The notes under the pieces: model-generated
The model's database searches: none
Told to the model about the DNA's origin: nothing
The model's input: the letters and a program-made list of their open reading frames with translations, nothing else
Made by a program: the position numbers and the translations under genes
Source of the DNA: Salticus scenicus
Taxonomy: Eukaryota; Arthropoda; Arachnida; Araneae; Salticidae
Assembly (NCBI GenBank): GCA_963930645.1
Contig: OZ005650.1
Span: 231,034,688 to 231,098,687 of the forward strand
Length of the DNA: 64,000 nt
Direction: 5' to 3'
Shown: positions 1 to 12,029 of the stretch, piece after piece
How positions within the stretch are numbered: position 1 is the stretch's first letter
How the letters are laid out: the number at the start of each line of letters is the position of its first letter

Positions 1-1220
1 GTAAACAGCATCTTCCGAAACAAAACCTTACAAATCTCTATTGATTTGGCACAAATGCAGTGTTACAATAAAAATTGCTTTCGTTGCTCAATAGGATATT
101 AAAAAGACGCCATCATCAAACTCCACCTGAACAAAGAAAATACAAGCAAGCTTGCATATCTCTGCAAGCTGTTTGTGGACTAAATCAATTCTGTGTGAGA
201 AAAATTTCAAAATCTTTAACGTGACTTTTTCCAAGCACTATGGACGGTAGGATAACCAATTTTTACGCTATCCTTCGAGTACGTTGCATCCATGTTCAAA
301 ATTAATTTCCACTACTGCAGTTACAACCAGTTTCCGGTTTTTATTTGGTGAGGGCTCTGCATCCTAAGTTTGTAATAATCCAGTATTTTCGAAGCGTAAA
401 ATCATTTTTCGCAAACTAGTCATTGGATGTTTTTACTCATTAGACCTTTAGCTATGAGAATGAAAATGAAGCATTACCCTATTTTGATAATAAAGCTTTT
501 TGATCAAAGCATGATTTCTTAAACATACCACTGAGTAAAGAAACTAACAATAATATTGAGCATTGAGTGCTATTCAATAACTTAAATTGCTATAACGATG
601 TTAAATATTATAATTACTTAAATTAAACAATCCTTTAACAACTTATTTCTAAAATTCTAATGCCATCAGGTGACCGAAATGTCCATATTTTCGCTTTAGT
701 GTGCGATGTGTATCAGTGTGTATACTGATTGACATGATATACAGCGCCGGATTTTCCCGAGTGAGAAATTTTTATTTATTTTTTTCTTCTTCTTCTTTAG
801 AAAAAAATTTCCGGTAGTATGAAACGTATGTCAACCAAAATTTTCTGTTAGCCGCTCTCGGTTTACAACAATCCCATCTTTTATTTAACTTTTCAAAGCC
901 TATAATGAAAGGTTTTGTTATAGATTCTTGATCATAATACAAATCTCAAAAAATAAAACAAATCTCTAAATTTCATTATTTTTTTCCGCATTATTGGGAA
1001 TTACCGAAAAAAAAAATACGCGAAGCTGTTAGAAAACATCTAGTCAGTTTATTTTGCTTTTATTTTATTTTTGTTTGTTTATTTATTTTTATTTTATTAT
1101 ATATATACACATATAGAGAAAGATATTTGCTTTTCTATCTTTTCTTTTATGTATTTATTTTTAAGAAACTTTTTTTTTTTTTGTGTGTGTGTGTGTATGG
1201 TTGTATATTACACTGCTCGG
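1..1220. other. Unassigned AT-rich DNA
   Basis: I see no credible gene. There are poly-T and A runs and a TG run near 1183-1196. The 65-residue frame at 1071-1268 is low-complexity and not supported. Confidence 0.6.
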
Positions 1221-1229
1221 CATGAAAAT

Positions 1230-1790
1230 TGCCCCCAACGCCATTTTGAAAATTATTATGTAAAATGATCTCCTGAATCCGAATACAACGGCCATTTTGC
1301 CCTATCACCACCGTTTTCAGGGGACGCTCCCCTATTTTTACCACTTTTTGGTAATTTTATGGCTATACATTTGATTTATAGTAGAGAAAATAAATATTTT
1401 AACTGTTAAATATCTTCTGGGGGCCTAAAGAGGTGAAAATTTTTAAAACATGAACATTTGAAGTAATAGGAATATTTAGGGGAGGGGGGGGGGGGGGGGG
1501 GAATTTGTCACAGAAATTATAAGTTACATTTATAATATTTCATTAATCAGTTATTATTATCAATTATTATGCATTACATATTTTTCTATTTTTAAGAGTT
1601 AAAATAATTATTTTCCATTCTCCAAATAAAATCCATGGCCATAAAATTACCGAAAATAAAAAAAATAAAAAAAAAAGGGGGGGGGAAGAAGGTGACGTCC
1701 CGAGAAAACGGTGAGTGATGGGGCAAAATGGGGTCATATTCGGATTCGGGAGGTCAATTTACATAAGAATCAGCAAAAATAGTGTCAGGG
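1230..1790. mobile_element. Fold-back (long inverted repeat) element
   Basis: The left arm (about 1258-1370, containing CTGAATCCGAATAC and GCCATTTTGCCC) is the reverse complement of the right arm (about 1635-1770, with GTCATATTCGGATTCGGGAG), at moderate divergence. The centre holds a long G run (about 1482-1500), and G and T runs interrupt the right arm. No transposase is present. The exact ends and target duplication were not resolved. Confidence 0.6.
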
Positions 1791-1803
1791 ATCGATTTTA
1801 TTT

Positions 1804-1834
<31 letters not shown>

Positions 1835-1899
1835 CAGCGTATGTGTATATACACAATGTAGAATTTTTACTGGCATTACCCAACTACCGTAGGTAACGG

Positions 1900-2980
1900 A
1901 AGAATTGTACTCTGTCCAAAAATTTCATATTGAGTTTTCACCTGATTTACACGTTGTAAGGTCTCCTGAGTTCAAAAAAGTAGTTTTTGGCAATTGATCA
2001 GTGTGTGTGTATATATGTAGGGAATCTTCTGACCATCATATCTCCGAAAGTAATAAAGATAGAACTACAAAACTTCAGAATTGAGACAGATCTGGTGTAC
2101 AGATGAATTTTCCAAATTTTGGAGAATATTGGAAACCGGAAGTGGGACTTCGGAAACCGGAAATGGGACAGTAAGTTCGTATCTCAAAAACGGCTCTAAC
2201 AATTTTCTTCAAAATTGCTATATAAGCACTCTATTAGATGTCCTTTCGAATGATATAGTTGGTTAGTTCAGGAAAATTGACAGGCGTCCTGTATAAATAG
2301 CTCAATTTCAGGTCTCACAAGTACGTTCCTTCTAAAACGGCTGTATGGATTTTTTTCAAACTCGCCATATTAACTTATTTTTAAATATCCTTTTGCGTGT
2401 AATTATTTTTTTCCGGTCAGTAATTGAATATGTGAAGTTTTGGTAAGAGTTGGTATCTCAAAAACGGCTCTAACGATATTCTTGAAAATTGTTATATAAA
2501 TACATTTTAGATATTCTTTCTCACGTATTACGTGGTTATAACAGGAAAAAATTAACAATCATCCTGCCTAGGTAGGTCAGTTTTAGATCTCGGAAATTGG
2601 TGTTTCAAAAAATAACTCTACCATTTTTTTTTTTTTTTTTCTTTGCGCGTTATGTAAACTTTGTTTTATATGTCTTTACCCGCGTATCTCGTTTCTCTTA
2701 CCAGAAAATTTTTAGGTTTCTACTTCGTTAGATCAGTTTTATGTCTTCTGATCACATTATCTCCAAAAAATGCGTATAATACGTGTAATTATGGGTAATG
2801 GAAGTCATGTGGTTGTTTCAAATCAATTTTTTTTTCTTTTTGCCCGTACTAGATAATTTAAAAAAATCTTTAAAAATAGGCTATTAACTACATCTCATTC
2901 AAATTTTACTGTTTTTTCGTTTTAATTTTTACAATGAACTACAGTTCCATCCAAATCAATAATATAATTTTAATTAAAAA
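1900..2980 (+). repeat. Degenerate tandem repeat block
   Basis: Phrases such as ATCTCAAAAACGGCTCTAAC recur (about 2191 and 2456), with weaker versions near 2333 and 2605, suggesting units of ~135 or ~270 bp. The fragment at 1921-1975 (ACACGTTGTAAGGTCTCCTGA) resembles the tail of the hairpin-ended repeat family. No gene is supported. Confidence 0.45.
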
Positions 2981-2983
2981 AAA

Positions 2984-3833
2984 TCTGGAGTGACTCCACT
3001 CGACTTTCCGAACATTGATTAATTAACAGTTTTGTAGATAAAGAGCAGTTGTTAAACAAACAAAAGAGAGAAAACCTAAATAGAGTGTTTGAGTATTTTT
3101 CTCCATATATTACACGATGTTTTATTTAACGCTACTGAACTTTGAGCCCATAGATCAAAATGATAAAGAATTTTTCGTTGTGTCCCTGTAAAAACCTATA
3201 CATGCTAGATTCACCAAAAGGCTTATAGTTAGTGCAACAGTGATTTATAATATTCATAGAAATTTTCAGCTCAATTGAATAAGGCATTTAGATGCTATCG
3301 CACTTTTAAAAATTTGGTCCCATTGGCCACAATGATAACGAATTTTTCTTTGTGTCCCTGTAAAAAAACTGTAACTGCTAGATTCACCAAAATCTATATA
3401 GTTGGTGCAACTCTGACCTATAACATGTGTACAAATTGTTTGCTCAGATTAATAAGGCGTTTAGACGCTATCACACTTTTAAAAATTTGGCCCCGTAGGC
3501 CATAATGATAAAGAATTTTTCTTTGTGTCCCTGTAAAAAAACTATAAGTGCTAGATTCACCAAAATCTATAGGATTCGTACTATGGTGACTTACAATATA
3601 CGTACCAACTTTCAGCTTATTCGAACAAAGCGTTTAGATGCTAGCGTGTTCACTCACAGACATGCACACATACATACACACACACACACATACACACACA
3701 CATACATACATCATCGTAAAAATAGTGGAAACGGACTCAGGGGACCTCGAAACGTATAGAAACATCAAAATCTCACATTCGGATTTTTGACATGATTACA
3801 ATACTTTCCTCACTATAGTGTTCGGAAAGTAAT
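2984..3833 (+). mobile_element. DINE/HINE-like element with three ~172-bp tandem units
   Basis: It begins TCTGGAGTGACTCCAC followed by CGACTTTCCGAACA (3001-3014). It ends in a hairpin ACTTTCC...GTTCGGAAAGT (about 3803-3830) that also inversely matches the 5' motif. Three internal units carry TGTCCCTGTAAA at 3181, 3353 and 3526, a period of 172-173 bp. A CACACATACA microsatellite (about 3663-3710) and an AAACGTAT tail follow. This layout matches DINE-1/HINE Helitron-derived elements; the family assignment is inference. Confidence 0.6.
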
Positions 3834-4228
3834 ATATATGAATTATAAAATGAAACATATTCATTTAAATAACAATTAAATGTTATTTCATGCATTATTA
3901 TTCCCGATTGAAAAAATTTCCGCAAAATTAATATTGTTACACAAAATCATAATAAATTTAAAATATAAACATGTCTTTGCTGCAATTTGTGCCTAATGTT
4001 ATAATTATCATTGAATGTTTAATCTAATCATAGTGATAGAGTATGTATGAATTTGTAATACTATGTGCACTAAATTTTGCTTTTTTTTTTTTTTTTTTTT
4101 TTTTATTTAAAGTATGCTTGTCATCAGTTCACGAAAATGTTTTAAATAGTAATCAATCGTTTTAATTAATTCAAGATAAATAGATAAATAAAAATCTCAT
4201 GGTTTTGTTTCGATCATAAACAGCAATG
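3834..4228. other. Unassigned AT-rich spacer
   Basis: Between the element above and the Tc1 relic. It contains a poly-T run at about 4080-4104. No gene or element ends were seen. Confidence 0.6.
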
Positions 4229-5270
4229 TACACTCTAGGACAAAAAAAAAAACGACGCACCAAGAAGGAGTAATGCAAATTGGACACAAATTGACATGCA
4301 TACAGGTTTAAATGGAAAATGCAAATTTTTAAAGTTTGGCGGCCAATGAATGAAATGCTACAGCGCATTTTAACAGCGCAACTGACAGAATATTAAAGAG
4401 GAGAAATTTTGATTTCAGGTCATAAATTCTTTGAGAATTTTATTCCGTCTATTCAGGTAGGCAGTAACTATGCCTGGCATACAGGTGCGCAAACAATATG
4501 AACAGATGTCAGCATTTGAGAGAGGAGTGTAGTTGGGCTCAAAGAAGCCGATTCGTCTAATCTGCGAGTTCTTTGACATTTGGATAGGAGCAATGCCGCT
4601 TGTAGATTATGTTGACAGGAATGGGTGAACCATGTCCGAACATAGTGTTAAGAAGGAAACGATCGGCCTAGAGATAAGACAGAATGTAAGAACCGATCAA
4701 CCGTCAGAGCAGTACTCAAAGCCCCAAATTTGTCGTTATTATAGATCCTACGTGCAACTGGTACTTCATTGACTTCAAATACCATTAATAGGCGGCTCAG
4801 GGAGATGGGGTTGAGCTTACAGAGCCCCTTGTGCCGACTGCTATTAAACTTTGTACACTGGCAAGCCCGTTTGAAGTTATATCGAGCACGTTCGACCTGG
4901 AATGTTACTGAATGGAGTAGAATTATCTTCAGTGATGAGTCCCACTCGAATTTGAGGCGCGATGACCAGTGAAGACGCGTCTGGAGACACGCCGAAAAAG
5001 GGGGGGGGGGGGATTTCAACTGTCACCAGCCATACGACCCGATAAACAGGAGTGATGGTCTTGAGTGCCATTTCATTTCATAACAGATCCCTTTGGTTGC
5101 CACCCACAGCATTTTTAAGCAGAGTGATACGTCGACGAAATTCTACGACTCGTTTTGTTTTCCTTCATTTCACGAAAATTTGAGCATATATTTCAACATG
5201 ATAATGCCCGCCCACATACGAAGATAGTTTTTACTGCTTGTTTTTTTCCTTGCCCAACAAGGAGTTTCAA
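4229..5270 (+). mobile_element. Tc1-family transposon relic
   Basis: The left end is TA followed by CACTCTAGGACAAAAA at 4231, then ACGACGCACC, a form typical of Tc1-like ends. The transposase remnant starts near 4470. The element is cut off near 5270 with no right terminus visible. A ten-G run (about 5000-5010) and several stops interrupt it. Confidence 0.75.
4470..5260 (+). pseudogene. Broken Tc1-like transposase
   Basis: Starting MPGIQVRKQYEQMSAFERG, this matches the N-terminal helix-turn-helix region of Tc1-like transposases. A middle part reads RSTWNVTEWSRIIFSDES, with the first catalytic Asp. Near 5198-5224 another frame reads QHDNARPHT, with the second. The third acidic residue lies in the missing C-terminal part. 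Stops, frameshifts and the truncation make it inactive. Confidence 0.8.
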
Positions 5271-5279
5271 TTAAGATTT

Positions 5280-6155
5280 ATTGATATTTATTAAATAATA
5301 TCGTTTTACAATAATAACAATAATACTAAACAAGTACGAAAAATCATGCGGTTCGTATTGGTTAGTAATACTTTCCAGCTGTAAGTACTCGTTGCATCTT
5401 TTAACATTCAGTGCACTTTGCTTACACGATCACACAACGGACAAATTGAAAATCTGGAATACAGACAAACTTAATTCGTAACCACTCTTAAGCATTGTTG
5501 CAAAGTGTTTAAAACACTTAGTACAAACGGAAATGCAATTCCAGCAATTTCCAGCCACTTTGTTTGACGCAGTACATCCTCTCTGAACTTTGCGCCATAA
5601 AAAAAAAAGGACCCAACCAACTGATTGTAGCCTATAATGAATCCTAATATTTTAGTGTACCTTTGTAAATCTTAACGCTAAACATACCACATTCTATGGA
5701 AAACATATGAATGATAGATGGCAATTTCATTACGATTTGTGCAGTGCGAAGTTACATCAATATCATTTATAAAAATGCATCTCATAAGCACAATGCACTG
5801 ACATACTTTTGAATACTCCTGTACGAGTTGGGATATTTATATCATTTTAAATGGTGAACATTCTATAGGGAATTTTAATAGCATATGTCACTTTCAAGAA
5901 ATTCCGCGCACATTTATGGAATTTAGAAAGCGACAGACGGACAGAAAGACCGACAGATATACAAATTCATAATCACTCTTAAAAATTCTTAGAAAGTGTT
6001 AAAAACTATTGATGTAATCTAAAGTGCATCTCCAGCAAATTCCATTCATAACCATTAATACAACTGAATATTTTTGCGTGGCCTTGTAGATCTTAATGCA
6101 AATCTGCACCATTTTTGTTTTCCTCTTTATAACTCAAAATGATTGAGTATATAAT
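5280..6155 (+). repeat. Dispersed repeat of the CCCTGTAAA family
   Basis: Segments here (AAAATCATGCGGTTCGTATTG near 5340, the GTTAAAAACTATTG block near 5998, a GACAGACGGACAGA tract near 5931) recur at 12490-13200 and 61290-61560. They are internal parts of the hairpin-ended repeat family. No coding capacity was seen. Confidence 0.55.
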
Positions 6156-6157
6156 TT

Positions 6158-7109
6158 TACTTTCTCTTAACCACTTCCTCAACGCCTTCCCATACCATAA
6201 TATGTGGTATTAAAGTAATATTTTTGGGTCAAATTTTTGATAGTGAGTTTTTGTTATATTTACACGTTTTGAGCCCCCGGAATCCGAAAATCATGTTTCT
6301 AGCCGTTGGACTGTATGTTTGTCTGTCTGTGAGTGTCACATCTCCTGAACAGGAGATACTAAGGCCTAAGAGTCCAAACTCGGTATTCTAAATGTGTATC
6401 ATATAGTGATGCTACACTAAACTTTTCGTTGAGATAAAGAAAATACTTCATGTACAGGGATATCCAAAGAGAATTCAAATACATTACGTCTATAGAGAAA
6501 TTTCTGGCAAGTACAGTGTAACATCTATAGGCTGCCTTAAACAAAACGGATTTAACGCTTTTTTTTTTTTTTTTTAATGCATGGAATCATGTTCTGTGTA
6601 GATTAAGGTATCATTCATCATTCGTTTACACGGCTACCCAAAGTATTTGGATATATTGGGGTTATACTTTGAAATTGCTGGAATCGTAATTAATTTTATG
6701 TTAGATTTTTTTCATATAAGACTAAATTAAAGTACGTAATGTGATGTGCATATTGTTTCTAGACAATATACAGGGCTAGCCAAAATTAATCTAAACGTTC
6801 TTTTCTATTGAATGTAATTGAAAAATTTGACCAACACTAGCGAATTTAGAAACAAATTAATAACAGTGTTTTTTTTTTTGTTTTTTTTTTTTAGTAATAA
6901 TAATTAATAAATGTAGTCCTTATAATTGAACGGAGGATTGAGAAGGGAGGTAGGCTCCTAAAATTGTTCCTAAATCTATTTTAGATTATTTTAAAAGTAT
7001 ATTGAACTTTATTATCTTACCTTATTGATCTCGCGACTTAATACGCAATCTACCTTTATAGTATCGAAATGCAGGGTAAGAGAAAGGCGTGTGAGGGACA
7101 CACCGCGCT
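6158..7109 (-). mobile_element. Hairpin-ended repeat element, reverse orientation
   Basis: It starts TACTTTCTCTTAACC (6158) and ends GGTAAGAGAAAGGCGTGTGA...GGACACACC (7075-7104), the reverse complement of the terminal motif seen at 12030. Inside (6250-6340) are the reverse complements of the AAACGTGTAAATATAACAAAAACT and GACAGACA motifs. So this is a complete member on the minus strand. Confidence 0.55.
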
Positions 7110-7890
7110 ATTTTAAATTCTAAATACGAAGACTGAAGAGTATGATTATGTTAAAAGTATTAACCTTATATCTCAACCAACAGAAATAAAGGGCTTAGAA
7201 TAGAAAACTAGAAATCTCCGTCTAGTTTGTTTATGCCGTGTAGTGTAAGTACTATTTTTATCAGGAAACATTCTATAGTAACTTTGAATAACATATATCA
7301 GTTTCAACGCATTATAAAAATATTTACGAAAACTATTACATTGTGGCCTGACCATCACAAAACTTTCGTTTATATTATTCTATATTACAACACTACTTAT
7401 TGTTTAACATGTACAAAAATTTAACTATAAGCTTCTCATAGTAAAAATTTTACATATAGAGTTTGGTGAAATTTTAATCAACAAATGCTGAGATGTAGCC
7501 ATATGAAAAATCACAATAGCAGCTTCCTTTAACGACCAAAATACACCTAAATTAAGACAGCATTCGTTTACATAATAGTTATCTCACATATAAATTTTGT
7601 GAAGTTATATACAATAGAAGTTGAGATTTAGCTTTCCTATTTAGGGTATAAACTGCAGCCCAGCCCCCTTGTTAGCCGATATAAATCCAAATTAAATCAG
7701 CTTAATGATTCAAAATAACTCTCTCATATACCAAGTTTTGCACAGTTATACACAATAGAATCTTCAATATAGCCTTCCCGTTTTCGGGGAAAATTGCAGT
7801 ATAGCAGCATCACTTATGGTCCGCAGTGTTGGCAAATTTAGGTACTTTTTTATTCAATAAGTACCAATATATTTGAGCAGTGATGATTGA
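7110..7890 (+). repeat. Tandem-repeat element, left part (split by the Tigger insertion)
   Basis: Units of about 140 bp, each with a TCTCATATA...AAGTTTTG...CACAATAGAA pattern, occur near 7440, 7585 and 7725. Similar sequence resumes at 10905-11040 on the far side of the Tigger element, ending at the hairpin near 11250-11283. The Tigger therefore inserted into an older repeat. Confidence 0.45.
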
Positions 7891-7892
7891 TA

Positions 7893-10771
7893 AGGTAATT
7901 CCGGGTGAGTTGCCCCACCGGTAGAGATGCCCCACCTTGTGTAATTTCGAGACGTAACGCTAGATGGCTCTGCGAGTCCGATTATTATTTCAGATAGATG
8001 TTGAATAGTGTGCTGTGGAAATTACGTAAAGTCATTTCTTGGTTTTCTGCTACCACAACAATATTTCAAGTAAGTACCATGTTTTTTCTACTCTTTATCT
8101 ACTCTTTTTCTACTCTTTTTCTACTCTCACTTTATAAGAGTGATGTTGCATTGTAAGGCAAGCACTACTTAATAAGCAGGGATTTTTTTAATATAAGCTT
8201 AAAAACCTGTAGTAAGAAGTTGATCAGTCGACTTCGGGCATTGTGCGGCCATTTTTGCTGTCTTGTATTTTGGACAGTTTCCTGGGCATCTCTCCCATAC
8301 CAAAAGGATAGACGCCCCAGATAATATTCAGGTGAGATGCCCCACATACATTTTCAGGGAGAAAAGTCTTTTAATTGTTTAAATTTTAAACTAATATTTT
8401 TTAAATCATATTGTTTTTATAAAATGCTTAATATTTGTAAATGGAAAATTTTTCAACTTAAAAATGTTTTTTTTTTTTTCAACTATAAATTTAGATTAAA
8501 ATTCTTCAAGCAAAATTCAAATTCGCGTGATCGCTAGAAGTGGCAACTCAAAACGAAATCACAAAAATACAGATTAAACCCAGATAAGAAAGCAGAAAAC
8601 GCACAGGTATGTCAGCCTGACCTTTGACATTTACACTGAATATTGACATGTAAAATATAACATAAATAAAATTTGGGCACTAACGAAACTGTAGGTGGGC
8701 GGTTAATTGTTCCAGTGAGTGTATATTATTGTATTTGTTCATACAGTTGTTCAGTGCTTCTTGTTTGTTTCAGGAAAGATGCCTACAGTGTACAAAAGAA
8801 AAAATACTGGAGCAGCTCGTGAGACCTGGACAGAAGACGATTTAAAAGAGGCTCTCAGGAGACTAGAAGCAGGGGAAATTGGTGTCAATGAAGCTGCTAG
8901 GTACTATGGAATTTCTTCTCGGACACTTCGTCGTCGTCGAAGAAAAACGGGTAATCATACCCAAACAAGTTCTTTGGGGCCACGAGGAGTGTTTGGAGTT
9001 GAAAACGAAAAAGCATCTCGTCAAACACATCCAACGTTTAGAAAAATGTGGATTTTCACCTGACAGAGAGACAATTAGGACAGTTGCATTTCAGTTTGCT
9101 GAAAAACTAAGTCTCAAGAATCGATTTAATTTAGAAGCAAGAAATGCTGGGTACGCCTGGCTGTCATAATTTTTTAAGAGAAACCCAGAACTAAGTATTA
9201 GACAAGCCCAGGGGCTCTCTTTAGCAAGGGGGAAAGGCATGAACAGAGAAAATGTTGATCATTTTTTAAAAATTCTTTCAAGAGTGTTTGAAGAAAATCA
9301 GTTCTTTACCATACAGGGGAGTATTTATAATATGGACGAAACCGGCTGTCAGTTAAATAAAGTTCCAGAAAAGGTCGTGGCTACCAAAGGGGCAAAAGAT
9401 GTTCATGTTTTGACGTCTACAGAGAGAGGAGAAAATGTTACAGTCATTGCCTGATGCAATACAGAAGGACAATATTTCACTGGAATTTTGCTGGAATTTG
9501 TGGACAAGAATGACATTATAATTGTATGCCTGCCCAGCCATACGACACAAGCTCTTCAGCCTCTTGACCGGTCTTTTTTTAAGCCACTAAAACATTACTT
9601 TAAAGAGGAAGCAAGGAAATTGATTGTTAATCATCCATTAAGGACCAGTGGGAGAATAAAAGCTGCAGAACTGATTGGTATAGCCTGGAAAATGGCAACT
9701 TCTGTTGACACTGCTATTAATGGTTTTCGGGAGACGGGAATTTTTTCTCTAAACCAAGCAGCGATTCCAAACCACTTCTTTTCCATGAGTGAAGAATTGA
9801 AAAAGACGTGTGAACAGTCCCAAATTTCTGAATCAACTGAACAAACATCCTCCCCGACAAAAATATTGCAACAGATTCCCCCTGTACCTAGGTTAAAGGA
9901 AAGATGCCGAAAAAAAAAAGATACATTCGACTAAGGTCATTACATCCCAAGAGCACTTCCAAGAAAAAAACCTAAAATCCGCTGTTAAATTTAGCAAAGC
10001 GTCAAAACAGCTGGTGATGGACATGCCTATTGAAAATGACGAAAGTGATCTTACAAACAATTGCCTCGAATGTGAGGAGAACTATTATTTTACAAAAGAA
10101 ACAGTAGATTGGATAAATTGCATAAAGTGCCATAAATGACTGCATTAATCAGGCACAATGTACGGAGATCTGCGCAATGTTTGCGGAAAAGCGAAAATTA
10201 GAGAAGAGGAAAAGAAAAATATTATCTGAATAAATTTGACATATTTCGTAATATTGTTTTATTATACTTCCTAAGCTGTAAATATGAATTTTTCCCATAT
10301 ATTAAAGAAAAAATATATATATGTTTGAAATATTTTTCAATAGTTTATGTGTTCTATTATACTTTTTACATCTTGTCTATGGTAGCTAAATATTTTAATA
10401 TTTTATAAATTAATGCTAAGGTCGTATTTTTTTTTAAATAGCTCACATTTCATATGTTATAAACTACTGAAAAATTGTTATAAACTATTGACCATTGTTA
10501 AAACCTTTTATTATGTTTTTTACAGGTAGGGCATCTCTCCCACGTGAGTGGGGCATCTCACCCGCAACTTCGGGAAAGGATGGTCAATTGTAGTAGTGCG
10601 GCAATTTTACTTTTTTCTTTGGAAAATTTACAATACGGTACAAAAAAACTACTTAGTATTAATAAACAATATATATTATATATTTCCCACAAGTTTTCGT
10701 TGTCATTGTTAAGACCCAATTTATTTTATAGCTCCCTTTCCTTAAATCGGGCATCTGTCCCGGAATTACCT
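7893..10771 (+). mobile_element. pogo/Tigger-like DNA transposon, full length but dead
   Basis: The ends AGGTAATTCCGGG (7893) and CCCGGAATTACCT (to 10771) are inverted and flanked by TA on both sides. Blocks of GGGGCATCTC type, such as GAGATGCCCCAC and GGGCATCTCTCCCAC, recur inside both ends (about 7928, 8283, 8333, 10530 and 10552) and may be transposase binding sites. It encodes a damaged transposase. Confidence 0.87.
8779..10232 (+). pseudogene. Broken pogo/Tigger-family transposase
   Basis: It begins MPTVYKRK, followed by a Psq/CENP-B-type helix-turn-helix (residues ~15-55, ending SRTLRRRRRKTG). A frameshift near 8955 moves to LEKCGFSPDRETIRTVAFQF. The first catalytic Asp is seen in NMDETGCQL (~9332). 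After GENVTVIA a stop and a deletion (about 120-130 residues judging by related proteins) remove the second catalytic Asp. The frame resumes with EFVDKNDIIIVCLPSHTTQ and LQPLDRSFFKPLK. The C terminus keeps a zinc-finger-like pattern (CLECEENYYF...WINCIKCHK). It cannot be catalytic. Confidence 0.85.
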
Positions 10772-11285
10772 TATACATAACAAACAATTAATCTTCGATG
10801 TGATTAGGCAAACATTATAATTAAAGATTAATTGTAGATATTGAATAAAAGAGTCCCTAAAATTGGCAGCACTGATCGGCCTATCTGCATCCAAACAAAA
10901 AGGGAATATTTCATAATGACCTTTTCGCATATGAAGTTTTGTTTAATTATTCGCAATAAAACCAAAGAGATATAATCTTCTTTTAAACTGGAGATATCGC
11001 AATATAGCAGAGCCACTTACTGAGTGATTGGCGCCAAAAAAAACTGTAGGTACGAATTTATGTTAATTCGTTAATGCGTATAAATTTACATGCATTTCTG
11101 TGCTGCGATTCCTGAGGTACAAATTTCGTGCCACACACACAAACATAGAAACAGACAGACGTTTTCTAAAAATGGTCAAATCGTGTTGTGGGCCTCTCAC
11201 AACGTGTAAATCCATCAAAAATCGGCAGTCGATAATTTTTAAGAATCCAATACTTTCTTCTGTTGAATATAAAAGAAAGTAATAA
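10772..11285 (+). repeat. Right part of the repeat split by the Tigger element, with terminal hairpin
   Basis: It continues the ~140-bp repeat type, then has CACACACACAAACATAGAAACAGACAGACG and CACAACGTGTAAATCCATC. It ends in a hairpin ACTTTCTTC...AAAAGAAAGTAATAA (about 11251-11285). This is the standard tail of the family. Confidence 0.5.
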
Positions 11286-11289
11286 GAAC

Positions 11290-12029
11290 GCAGACAGATA
11301 GATGAATCGAAACTAGAAAACACTTTCTAACGGTACTTATCCCTTACTTCATTGTATTTTACCTCCGCGATGACATTTTAAAATATATTTTGTTTTAAAT
11401 ATCGAGAAGAAGAAATCTCACCAAAACTACCTTAACTTTACTTTTAAAGTAAAAACATAAAACGGATCGTTTTTGTACAGTCCTGTATATAGTCTAAAAT
11501 TTACATATGTACCGCGTCGGGCATTAAAAATGTAATTTAGTTAATAAAGAAAAATAATTCAACTGCAAATATACTTCTAACAATTTCCATTTATATCTTT
11601 TGGAGTATATGAATGTTTTTCAGCAGCAAAATAAATCTATCACTGATGTTAGTCCCACAGTATTCTTCAGATAACTTACTTTTATGCATCTAAATATCGT
11701 TTGTCAGTTTTGTTATGTTTTATACAGTGTAAAGATATTAAAAAAATACTTTAATGAAATACCTCCCACATGCAGTAATATATCAGATTTATTTTGTGAG
11801 TTCTTACACAGTAGAGCTATTTAAACCGCTTTCTTAACACCACTCTTTTGCAATTCTGAACTTCAACCACGTGTATCAAATTTAAGACAAATAATATTAT
11901 CACACATTATTAATATGTTAAAAAAAGTACAAACAAACAGACGGACTGACCGACATATGAAACACATTCATGAACACTTTTCAACTACGCGAGGATATAA
12001 TAAAAACTCTACTAATTAAGCATAAATAA
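11290..12029. other. Unassigned AT-rich DNA
   Basis: No gene or clear element ends. A short GACGGACTGACCGACA tract near 11940 suggests an old fragment of the dispersed repeat family. Confidence 0.5.

Noticed and set aside
1071..1268. 65-residue Phe/Tyr-rich frame
   Set aside because: Derived from poly-T and TG repeats.
4648..5019. 123-residue antisense frame
   Set aside because: It lies opposite the Tc1 transposase relic and matches nothing; an antisense shadow.
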